DNA from: Clostridiales bacterium
GTDB lineage: Bacteria; Bacillota; Clostridia; Lachnospirales; CAG-274
DNA length: 5,787 bases
NCBI GenBank assembly: GCA_018371275.1
Contig: JAHALF010000032.1
Span: 1 to 5,787 of the forward strand
Direction: 5' to 3'
Shown: in pieces, positions 1 to 5,378 of the stretch
Numbering within the stretch: the first letter of the stretch is position 1
How the letters are laid out: each line of letters begins with the position of its first letter
The notes under the pieces: generated by a model
What the model saw: only the letters and a program-made list of their open reading frames with translations
Told to the model about the DNA's origin: nothing
The model's database searches: none
Program-made: the position numbers and the translations under genes

Positions 1-7
1 ATTATTT

Positions 8-307
8 ATGTGTACATTAATAGGTGCTTTAAGTGCATTTTTTTCAATTATGAAATCAAAAAAAGAATCGGATATGCGTATTGGAAAAGTGGACACAGAA
101 TTACTTTATTTGTCTTCTAAAATCAACAGTCTAGATAATGACTATAATAAAATGTATAATGATTTTAGCAATAAAATAGATAAACTTGAGAATAAATATG
201 AAAGTATGAATAAAGAAGTTATGGCTGAATTAAAAGCAATTTCAAGTAATCTTAGTGAAATAAAAGCTGTTAATGACTTTTTAAGGAAATTTTTTGAAAA
301 AGACTAG
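8..307 (+). CDS. Small coiled-coil protein with N-terminal hydrophobic segment, function unknown; start may lie outside the window
   Basis: I do not recognise the family. Residues 1-15 (CTLIGALSAFFSIM) are hydrophobic and are followed by the basic run KSKK, which looks like the end of a single membrane anchor. Residues about 25-95 are highly charged with heptad-like spacing of L, I, M and Y (for example KIDKLENKYESM) and should form a long helix or coiled coil. The reading frame is open to the window edge: the two codons before the ATG encode Leu and Phe, extending the hydrophobic run. With only seven upstream bases no ribosome binding site can be judged, so the true start may be further upstream and the protein slightly longer than 99 residues. 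The layout (short anchor plus coiled coil) resembles many small phage and plasmid proteins of unknown role. It ends at TAG, 83 bp before a hairpin terminator, so it is probably the last gene of an operon that begins outside the window. Confidence 0.6.
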   Translation: MCTLIGALSAFFSIMKSKKESDMRIGKVDTELLYLSSKINSLDNDYNKMYNDFSNKIDKLENKYESMNKEVMAELKAISSNLSEIKAVNDFLRKFFEKD

Positions 308-309
308 TA

Positions 310-391
310 TTTATATATAAATGAACTTAATAATGTATATAAAATAATGTGTAAAAGTTAATAATTTAGTTGACAGTTTATATATAAATGA
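310..391. repeat. Pair of 15-bp direct repeats with palindromic core
   Basis: The 15-mer TTTATATATAAATGA occurs perfectly at 310-324 and 377-391, 67 bp apart. Its first 12 bases (TTTATATATAAA) form a perfect palindrome. The second copy abuts the left arm of the hairpin at 391-424. It could be a protein-binding site or an AT-rich coincidence. The identical TGA extension beyond the palindrome is what argues for a real duplication. Confidence 0.4.
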
Positions 392-424
392 CAATAAAAA
401 GGGGATATAAACCCTTTTTATTGT
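391..424. terminator. Bidirectional Rho-independent terminator after the coiled-coil gene
   Basis: A perfect 13-bp inverted repeat, ACAATAAAAAGGG at 391-403 and CCCTTTTTATTGT at 412-424, has an 8-nt loop. The GGG/CCC core is flanked by A5 on one side and T5 on the other, so either strand would give a short GC hairpin followed by U residues, the classic layout of a bidirectional terminator in AT-rich genomes. On the plus strand it would end the transcript of the gene stopping at 307. It also insulates the large gene starting at 642 from upstream transcription. Confidence 0.75.
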
Positions 425-520
425 AGATATATTTTATTATTTTCAAATTATACATGAAAAAATCAATAGTTTAACTAGTAATTTTAATAATATTAAAAAA
501 TTAATTATATTAAATATTAT

Positions 521-542
521 AATTAAGTTAAAATTAAGTTAA
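521..542. repeat. Tandem 11-bp repeat just upstream of the large gene's promoter
   Basis: AATTAAGTTAA is present twice with no gap (521-531 and 532-542). It ends 11 bp before the -35 element at 554. The unit length is close to one helical turn, so two proteins bound here would sit on the same DNA face. It is a candidate operator, or an UP-like AT-rich element that boosts promoter use. No known binding protein is assigned. Confidence 0.45.
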
Positions 543-553
543 AAAGTAAAATA

Positions 554-582
554 TTGTAATTATATTATAAAAATGATATAAT
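554..582 (+). promoter_or_regulatory. Promoter of the phosphoesterase-STAND gene (TTGTAA, 17 bp, TATAAT with extended -10)
   Basis: The -35 box TTGTAA (554-559, four of six consensus bases) is separated by 17 bp from a perfect -10 box TATAAT (577-582). TGA immediately upstream of the -10 (574-576) makes an extended -10 element (TGnTATAAT). Transcription would start near 589, leaving a leader of about 50 nt before the ATG at 642. It has the same design as the partition-operon promoter in this window, which raises confidence in both. Confidence 0.75.
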
Positions 583-641
583 ATTTAAAATTATTATATA
601 AAATTAAACCTATATTTTAAATGTTAATAGGAGAAATATAA

Positions 642-3600
642 ATGAAAATATTATTTTTGCATTTAAGTGATATACATTTTAAAGAAACTACAAATTATAA
701 TAATATTAATATTAAAGGAATAGTAAAATCATTAGTACAAATGGATAATTTTGATAAATGTATACTAGTTTTTTCAGGAGATATTGCTCATTCAGGAAAA
801 ACAAATCAATATAAGATAGCAAAAACTTTTATAGGAAATTTAATTACTGAAATTAGAAATAAATATAATTTAAGGCATAAAACTATAGAAACATTAATAG
901 TTCCTGGAAATCATGACAATTTATCAACTAATTCAAGTCGAGGAATTGAAGAACTTAAAAATTATTATACTTTAAAAAAAGAAGAAGAAAATTTTTATAA
1001 AGATTTAGAACAATTAAATAATTTTTATAGCTTTTCAAAAAGAAATAAATGTTATATTAATGAAAAAGTTATAGATATAAGAAATATTGTGATTGATGAA
1101 TTTAAAATTAAAGTTAATCTTATTAATTCAGCTCCATTTTCTCTATTATGTAAGGCAAATGAAGATAAGGGAATGCACTACTTACCAGATAAAGAAATTG
1201 AAAAATTAGATTCTGAAATCAATCAAAATTATACAATATCTATTATTCACCATAGCCCAGAATGGTTTAATGATAAATGTAAGCAAAAACTATACAATAA
1301 ATTATATGAAACATCAGATTTCATATTTATTGGACATGATCATTTTGCATTAAATGAAAATAAAATAGTTAAAGGTAAAAATATAAATGTTTCAAGTGGG
1401 GTTGCTCTATATGGAACCAACACTGAACATGGATTTAATGCATTTATTTTAGATGTTAAAAACCTAAATTTATCTGGTAAAAAATTTATTTATGATGGTT
1501 CAATTTATAAACCTGAAAATTTGATAGAAAATAAAAAAGTACGATTTAGGGGTAAAAATAAATTTACTCCAACAGAAGAATTTGAAAATTTTTTAAAATC
1601 AGACATTAAAACAAGAAAGGAAAAAGTTTATTTAGACTATTTTGTATTTCCATCATTAGAATTAAAGAATATAAATAATAAATCTAACGATTACAGTGTA
1701 TCCTCAGAAGAACAATTTATAGAACTTCTAAAAAAAGAACATAAAATTTCTATTGAAGGAAATAGTCAATCTGGAAAAACAATCCTTTCAAAATATATTT
1801 GTAATATCTTATTAAATGATTATGTACCTTTATATATTAATGCAGAAAAATTATCAACAAAAAATAATAAAAATGCTATTAAAAATATTTTAGAGGAACA
1901 ATATGGTAAAAATGCGGATATAGATGAATTTTTTCAAATGGATGCAAATAAAAAAGTTGTTATTGTAGATGAATATGATTTAATAAAAAAAGAACGTTGG
2001 CAATCATTTTGGGATGAATATCAAAAATATATAGGATATTTAGTTTTATTTTGTGAAGTAAAGTGGGATTTAAATATTAAAGAAAAAACAATAGAAGAGT
2101 TATCAAAAGATAGATTTTTACAGTTAAAAATATGTCCATTTTATTATTCTAAACGTGAAGAGCTAATAAAAAAAATTTGTAACAATCATTTACAAGATAA
2201 AACTAACATTAATGAAAAAGTAAAAAAAATAAATGAACATATAACAAATGAAATAAAATATTTTCAATTAAATCCTGATTTTATTCAGCAATTTGTAGAA
2301 TATTATATAAACTATCCAACATTCAATGACAACCAAACAAATATATTTAGTAAAGTTTTTGAAGGAAACATTTCTTTTAGAATTAAAAAAAATATTTATG
2401 AAGAAAATATTTCAGAAGTTATGATCGCTTTAGATTTTATAGCATATCATATTCATTTTAATAAGAAGTACCCTTTTTCCATAAAGGACTTTATGGAAGC
2501 TATTGATGAGTATAACAAACAATATGATAATCAGTTAAAATGGGATAATATTTATAAAATAGCAAAAAATTCAAATATAATAAGAGATGTTAATAATTAT
2601 AATGAATCGGGTATTGAATTTTGTGATAAGAATTTATTAGCATACTTTGTATCATTACATCTTAATAGGGCTCTTAATGAAGATCTAGGTATAGAAAAAT
2701 TAATATATGTTTTAGATAATATATGCTTTCCACCTAATGGAGATATACTTTTATTTTTATCCTATATAACAAGTAATGTAAAAATTTTAGATCCAATAAT
2801 GGCAAGTATTATCAATCATATGGAAGATTGGAAAGAATTAGATTTTGATACTAAAAATATTAGGTATCTTTCAAAAATACGAATATCAGATGAAGTTAAG
2901 ATTCCAACAGAAAAAGATAAGAAACAAATTAAAGATAAAAAAAATAATATTGAAAAAAATATTATAGAAAACGAAAATAAAGAATCTAATAAGCTTTATT
3001 CTTATGATGAAAGTAAAATTCATAATTTTTCAAATAAAATAAAAAAAAGCATTAATTACTTAGAATTAGTTGCTAAAATACTTCCTAATTTTAGGTATAT
3101 GTTAAAGTCTGAACAAAAGAAGAAAATTATAAATATTTTATATACATATCCAAATAAACTATTATATTTTATGTTAAAGGATATAGATATTAATTATGAT
3201 GATATTATTAATGAAATATTAAAAAGTGCACCAAAGACTGAAAAAGGAAAATTAATTACAGAAGGTATAGTATCTCAAGAATTACAAAATCAATCATTAG
3301 GATATATTCTATCTATTTATGATTTTATTGCATGTACAGTTACTAGTAATGATAAAACTATGACTGATTTAAACAAATTTGATTATTTTAATTACAAAAA
3401 AAATACTAATTATATGATACAAAATATAATGATGGAAGAAAATGTAGGAAATTTTTCAGCTCTATCAGAAAAAGCAATAGAATTATACAAAAATACAAAT
3501 TTAGATATATATAAAAAAATGATATCACTAATTGTTAGAAAATATTTTTTATGTCATGATATTCAAATTACTGGTAAAGCTCAAAGTACTTTAGATTTTT

Positions 3601-3674
3601 TCTTTAGCAAAAATGAAAAACAGAAAGAAGAAATAAAGATTTTACAGGCTAAAAATAGAACTATAAAAAAATAG
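642..3674 (+). CDS. Metallophosphoesterase-STAND NTPase fusion protein, probable defence effector-sensor
   Basis: The protein has 1010 residues. The N-terminal domain (about 1-285) is a calcineurin-like metallophosphoesterase with every metal-site motif intact: D10-x-H12 in LSDIHF, G46-D47 in FSGD, GNHD at 89-92, HH at 203-204 and GHDH at 231-234. Such domains cleave phosphodiesters or phosphomonoesters; nucleic acid or a nucleotide are possible substrates here. A linker leads to a P-loop NTPase: Walker A GNSQSGKT (373-380, K379) and Walker B VVIVDEYD (439-446, D443, E444). CPFYYSKREELIKK (498-511) and IEFCDKNLLAYFVSLHL (658-674) resemble the post-NTPase and winged-helix motifs of STAND proteins. 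Residues about 760-790 are a charged, low-complexity linker. After it comes a helical region with INYLELVAKILPNF (804-817), like C-terminal segments I recall from STAND defence proteins. The start is supported by AGGAG at 629-633, 8 nt upstream. The gene has its own promoter and no co-directional partner, so it appears to act alone. Inferred model: a foreign trigger is sensed C-terminally, NTP-driven assembly follows, and the phosphoesterase is activated. Domain calls are strong; the defence role is inference. Confidence 0.88.
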   Translation: MKILFLHLSDIHFKETTNYNNINIKGIVKSLVQMDNFDKCILVFSGDIAHSGKTNQYKIAKTFIGNLITEIRNKYNLRHKTIETLIVPGNHDNLSTNSSRGIEELKNYYTLKKEEENFYKDLEQLNNFYSFSKRNKCYINEKVIDIRNIVIDEFKIKVNLINSAPFSLLCKANEDKGMHYLPDKEIEKLDSEINQNYTISIIHHSPEWFNDKCKQKLYNKLYETSDFIFIGHDHFALNENKIVKGKNINVSSGVALYGTNTEHGFNAFILDVKNLNLSGKKFIYDGSIYKPENLIENKKVRFRGKNKFTPTEEFENFLKSDIKTRKEKVYLDYFVFPSLELKNINNKSNDYSVSSEEQFIELLKKEHKISIEGNSQSGKTILSKYICNILLNDYVPLYINAEKLSTKNNKNAIKNILEEQYGKNADIDEFFQMDANKKVVIVDEYDLIKKERWQSFWDEYQKYIGYLVLFCEVKWDLNIKEKTIEELSKDRFLQLKICPFYYSKREELIKKICNNHLQDKTNINEKVKKINEHITNEIKYFQLNPDFIQQFVEYYINYPTFNDNQTNIFSKVFEGNISFRIKKNIYEENISEVMIALDFIAYHIHFNKKYPFSIKDFMEAIDEYNKQYDNQLKWDNIYKIAKNSNIIRDVNNYNESGIEFCDKNLLAYFVSLHLNRALNEDLGIEKLIYVLDNICFPPNGDILLFLSYITSNVKILDPIMASIINHMEDWKELDFDTKNIRYLSKIRISDEVKIPTEKDKKQIKDKKNNIEKNIIENENKESNKLYSYDESKIHNFSNKIKKSINYLELVAKILPNFRYMLKSEQKKKIINILYTYPNKLLYFMLKDIDINYDDIINEILKSAPKTEKGKLITEGIVSQELQNQSLGYILSIYDFIACTVTSNDKTMTDLNKFDYFNYKKNTNYMIQNIMMEENVGNFSALSEKAIELYKNTNLDIYKKMISLIVRKYFLCHDIQITGKAQSTLDFFFSKNEKQKEEIKILQAKNRTIKK

Positions 3675-3777
3675 TAATCGTTATGTTGGAGTTTCACCAA
3701 CAGGTCATTTAATCATAAAAGATAATGACCAACTTTTATGATTGTCATACACATATTTGTGTTTATAACGATTACTA
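3672..3777 (+). other. Compact folded element (13-bp terminal stem, two hairpins, interleaved helices) at the 3' end of the STAND gene
   Basis: A perfect 13-bp inverted repeat, TAGTAATCGTTAT (3672-3684) and ATAACGATTACTA (3765-3777), encloses: hairpin GTTGG/CCAAC (3685-3689/3697-3701); helix GGTCATT/AATGACC (3703-3709/3724-3730); helix AATCATAAAAG/CTTTTATGATT (3711-3721/3733-3743); and hairpin ACACA/TGTGT (3749-3753/3758-3762). The two middle helices interleave as in an H-type pseudoknot. Counting all helices, 82 of 106 bases are paired without a mismatch. The left arm begins with the gene's own stop codon TAG, followed in frame by TAA. No U-tract follows, so it is not an ordinary terminator. 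Candidate roles are a structured 3'-UTR or small RNA, a folded single-strand DNA site (recombination, transfer or lagging-strand origin), or a small non-autonomous mobile element with terminal inverted repeats. No target-site duplication is visible. The structure is seen in the sequence; its function is unknown. Confidence 0.6.
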
Positions 3778-3785
3778 ATATATTA

Positions 3786-3866
3786 AAGTATATACAAAAA
3801 TAAAAAAATTATTCAGTAATATACTTAAAAAATAAAATATTAAAAATATATATTAATATTAATATA
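3786..3866. repeat. AT-rich stretch with weak stem and 18-bp palindrome
   Basis: Between the two folded elements (about 3778-3910) the sequence is almost pure A/T. It contains an inverted repeat AAGTATAT/ATATACTT (3786-3793/3819-3826) and a perfect 18-bp palindrome at 3849-3866 (TATATTAATATTAATATA). The palindrome shares TATATTAATAT with the palindrome overlapping the -10 box of the partition promoter (5210-5223). That could mark binding sites for the RHH protein, but in such AT-rich DNA chance palindromes are common. No gene with a ribosome binding site was seen here. Confidence 0.25.
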
Positions 3867-3961
3867 ACTATAATATAAATATACGCAATAAAAATGTATT
3901 ATATAAATTATTTCTTATGGCAATGAGAAAATTAGAAATCACCAAAAAATCTATTTAATGC

Positions 3962-4020
3962 CAATCATGTAATAGTAGTATGATTGTCAGACCAATTCAA
4001 AACATCTTTAGATACTACTA
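3962..4020 (+). other. Second hairpin cluster, sharing an 11-mer with the first folded element
   Basis: CAATCAT (3962-3968) pairs with ATGATTG (3980-3986). TAGTAGTAT (3973-3981), which begins inside that loop, pairs perfectly with ATACTACTA (4012-4020). The two helices share two bases, so they are either alternative folds or a slightly trimmed pseudoknot. The 11-mer TATGATTGTCA occurs here (3979-3989) and in the first element (3737-3747); in both copies its ATGATT part forms the 3' arm of a hairpin. Upstream, TGGCA/TGCCA (3918-3922/3959-3963) could add an outer stem, overlapping CAATCAT by two bases. It may be a degenerate relative of the first element. Function unknown. Confidence 0.4.
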
Positions 4021-4047
4021 CAATAAATAATCTTTAAGAATTTAATT

Positions 4048-4073
4048 AAACCACCAGTTAAACTTGGTGGTTT
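4048..4073. terminator. Hairpin terminator between the convergent STAND gene and partition operon
   Basis: A 9-bp inverted repeat, AAACCACCA (4048-4056) and TGGTGGTTT (4065-4073), has an 8-nt loop. On the plus strand the stem runs into TTTTGATTTT, giving a good Rho-independent terminator for rightward transcripts from the large gene or the folded elements. On the minus strand it lies 17 bp beyond the stop codon of the RHH gene, where the T-run is shorter, so it probably serves both directions but better on the plus strand. Confidence 0.75.
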
Positions 4074-4089
4074 TGATTTTAAATTATTC

Positions 4090-4392
4090 CTATAAATAAT
4101 TTTCTAATAAATAATCAACTATATATGCCCTACTCTTACCTATTTCCCTTGCAAGCAAATCTAACTTTTCTAAATTTTTATTTTTTAAATTAATTGTTAT
4201 CTGTGTTTTATTATTTTCTAAATTTTTTAATTCATCTTTTAATTTGATTGATTTTTCACTTAATTTTTCATTTGTATTTACATTTATTTTTTCAGTTTGT
4301 TTTACACTTAAATTTTCAATTCTTTTTTCACTTTGCATTTTTTTTAATTCTATAGCCTTTGAAAACCTATTTGTACTCGACATAAATAACAT
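4090..4392 (-). CDS. Ribbon-helix-helix partition protein (ParB-like/CopG-type) of the ParA operon
   Basis: The protein has 100 residues. The C-terminal 38 residues form a ribbon-helix-helix DNA-binding domain: strand TQITINL (63-69), helix A from about 73 (NLEKLDLLAREIG), turn GKSR (85-88), and helix B AYIVDYLLENYL (89-100). Such proteins bind DNA as dimers through paired beta strands. The N-terminal 60 residues are charged, rich in K, E and N, and probably disordered or helical. In ParG-like partners a flexible N-terminal tail stimulates the ParA ATPase; that role is inferred here. The gene starts 9 bp after the ParA stop codon, and its AAGGAG site (4402-4397) touches that stop, so translation is probably coupled. 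The ATG at 4392 sits 4 nt from the site and the next ATG (4383) 13 nt away; the first is preferred, but a start three residues later is possible. Likely roles are centromere binding and repression of its own operon. Confidence 0.8.
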   Translation of the reverse strand: MLFMSSTNRFSKAIELKKMQSEKRIENLSVKQTEKINVNTNEKLSEKSIKLKDELKNLENNKTQITINLKNKNLEKLDLLAREIGKSRAYIVDYLLENYL

Positions 4393-4401
4393 AATTCTCC
4401 T

Positions 4402-5187
4402 TTATACTATATTTTTCATATTCAATTCTTTTAATAATTCTTGATAATTTATATGTTGTTTAGAACTATTATGTAATACATTAATTGGCAAATGTTCTAA
4501 TTCCGTTTCCTTAATTTTTACATTGTTAAAGATTATATTTTTCAATGTTATACTACTTAAGTTTTGATTGCTATGACAAAAATCAATTAACTCTTTAGAT
4601 AATTTAATACGTTTATCTAAATTGTTTAATATTAATGTATTTATATTATTTTCTTTACCTAAATTTTGTCTTATGTTATCCCATAAAGCTATAAAAAGTT
4701 CTGCCCCTTGAATACCATTTAATGATACATCAGACAATAAAATTATTTCATCTGCTATTAAAAAAGCGTTTTGATTTGTTATACTAAAACTTGGATTAGT
4801 ATCTATAATAATATAATCGTATCTATTGAATTTATCCTTATTCTTTTCAAAATATCTTTTTAAAATACTTTCTCTAGCTGTATAAGAAAATATTTTTAAT
4901 TCCATTTCATATAAAATAAGATCTGATGGTATTAAATCTAAATTTGGTAATTGCTTTATTGGATTACTTATTAATACTTTTTCTAATTCAATTTCATTTT
5001 CAAAAACATCTTTAATAGTATATTTTTGTTCTGTTATATCTACACCTACATTTAATGTTAAATTGGATTGTGGGTCAATATCTATTAATAATACTTTATT
5101 ATTCTCTGACAGCATTCCACTTAAATTAAAAGCAAAATTACTTTTACCAACCCCACCCTTTAATGCACCAATAGTAATGATTTTCAA
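4402..5187 (-). CDS. parA: ParA-type Walker ATPase for plasmid segregation
   Basis: The protein has 261 residues from the preferred TTG start. It carries the deviant Walker A motif KGGVGKS (K10 and K15), the A' motif LLIDIDPQSN (D36, D38) and Walker B YIIIDTNPS (D129), followed by the usual ParA-like IPSDLIL segment. ParA ATPases bind DNA nonspecifically when ATP-bound and move plasmid copies apart with a centromere-binding partner, here the RHH protein immediately downstream. The absence of an N-terminal HTH domain and the small RHH partner place it with type Ib partition systems. An open frame extends to GTG at 5196, but the AAGGAG site at 5203-5198 is only 1 nt from that GTG and 10 nt from TTG at 5187. 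The TTG start also gives MKIITIGALKGG, the canonical ParA beginning. Its promoter lies about 33-61 bp upstream. A chromosomal-type or ICE-borne ParA role is less likely given the RHH partner. Confidence 0.9.
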   Translation of the reverse strand: MKIITIGALKGGVGKSNFAFNLSGMLSENNKVLLIDIDPQSNLTLNVGVDITEQKYTIKDVFENEIELEKVLISNPIKQLPNLDLIPSDLILYEMELKIFSYTARESILKRYFEKNKDKFNRYDYIIIDTNPSFSITNQNAFLIADEIILLSDVSLNGIQGAELFIALWDNIRQNLGKENNINTLILNNLDKRIKLSKELIDFCHSNQNLSSITLKNIIFNNVKIKETELEHLPINVLHNSSKQHINYQELLKELNMKNIV

Positions 5188-5197
5188 ATAAATCACA

Positions 5198-5203
5198 CTC
5201 CTT
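5198..5203 (-). promoter_or_regulatory. Ribosome binding site that decides the ParA start
   Basis: The minus strand reads AAGGAG at 5203-5198, a near-perfect Shine-Dalgarno sequence. It lies 1 nt before an in-frame GTG (5196) and 10 nt before an in-frame TTG (5187). Only the TTG has workable spacing, so ParA most likely begins at 5187. Confidence 0.7.
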
Positions 5204-5219
5204 ATATATTTATATTAAT

Positions 5220-5248
5220 ATAATATCAAAAATAATTATTTTTTTCAA
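5220..5248 (-). promoter_or_regulatory. Promoter of the partition operon (TTGAAA, 17 bp, TATTAT with extended -10)
   Basis: On the minus strand TTGAAA (5248-5243, five of six consensus bases) is followed after 17 bp by TATTAT (5225-5220, five of six). TGA directly upstream of the -10 (5228-5226) makes an extended -10 element. The start of transcription falls near 5213, leaving a short leader of about 25 nt to the TTG start. It drives the ATPase and RHH genes as one transcript ending near the hairpin at 4048-4073. Confidence 0.7.
5228..5243. promoter_or_regulatory. 16-bp palindrome in the partition promoter spacer, candidate operator
   Basis: AAAAATAATTATTTTT is a perfect 16-bp palindrome lying between the -35 and -10 boxes of the partition promoter. 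A protein bound here would block RNA polymerase. RHH partition proteins commonly repress their own operon, so this is the natural candidate operator. A second palindrome (5210-5223) overlaps the -10 and start region. The position is informative; the sequence itself is low complexity, so chance is possible. Confidence 0.4.
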
Positions 5249-5272
5249 TTATTTTATAAGTTTAATATAAAT

Positions 5273-5355
5273 TTTATTTTTAAGTTTATTTTTAATTTTA
5301 ATAAAAATTTTAAAATTAATTTCATTTATACTCTTTATTATAATTCTATTTTTAA
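5273..5355. repeat. AT-only repeats upstream of the partition operon
   Basis: TTTATTTTTAA occurs at 5273-5283 and 5285-5295, a 12-bp period, and once more with one change at 5345-5355. TTAATTTTAA/TTAAAATTAA (5292-5301/5310-5319) forms a 10-bp inverted repeat made only of A and T. From 5285 to 5321 there is no G or C. Type Ib partition systems usually keep their centromere repeats upstream of parA, so this is where a parS-like site would be expected. An AT-rich unwinding region is another reading. Base composition makes each repeat weak evidence on its own. Confidence 0.3.
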
Positions 5356-5378
5356 ATTTATTATTAATTTAATTTTAA

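Noticed and set aside
370..398. Perfect TTGACA as a possible -35 box on the plus strand
   Set aside because: The -10 position 17 bp downstream is only AATAAA, and the transcript would start inside the terminator hairpin.
3672..3777. tRNA-like cloverleaf topology
   Set aside because: It has a terminal stem with internal hairpins, but no T-loop consensus, no 7-bp acceptor stem and no CCA context, and the interleaved helices do not fit a tRNA.
3672..3777. Integron attC site or retron non-coding RNA
   Set aside because: The GTTRRRY/RYYYAAC core boxes of attC are not at the stem ends, and there is no reverse transcriptase in the window for a retron.
3672..3777. Ordinary Rho-independent terminator of the STAND gene
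   Set aside because: The stem is followed by ATATATTAAAG with no T-run, and the internal structure is far more elaborate than a terminator; a better terminator is at 4048-4073.
3917..3958. 13-codon open frame beginning MAMRKLEITKK
   Set aside because: There is no Shine-Dalgarno sequence upstream and it is too short to assign; it overlaps possible hairpin sequence. It could be a gene remnant, but nothing supports that.
4244..4444. 66-codon open frame on the plus strand, rich in Phe and Ile
   Set aside because: It is the antisense shadow of the RHH gene and the end of ParA; the lysine- and glutamate-rich coding strand reads as a fake hydrophobic peptide in reverse.
5273..5355. CRISPR-like or iteron array
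   Set aside because: The units are short, made almost only of A and T, and irregularly spaced, with no unique spacers; at most a weak centromere candidate.
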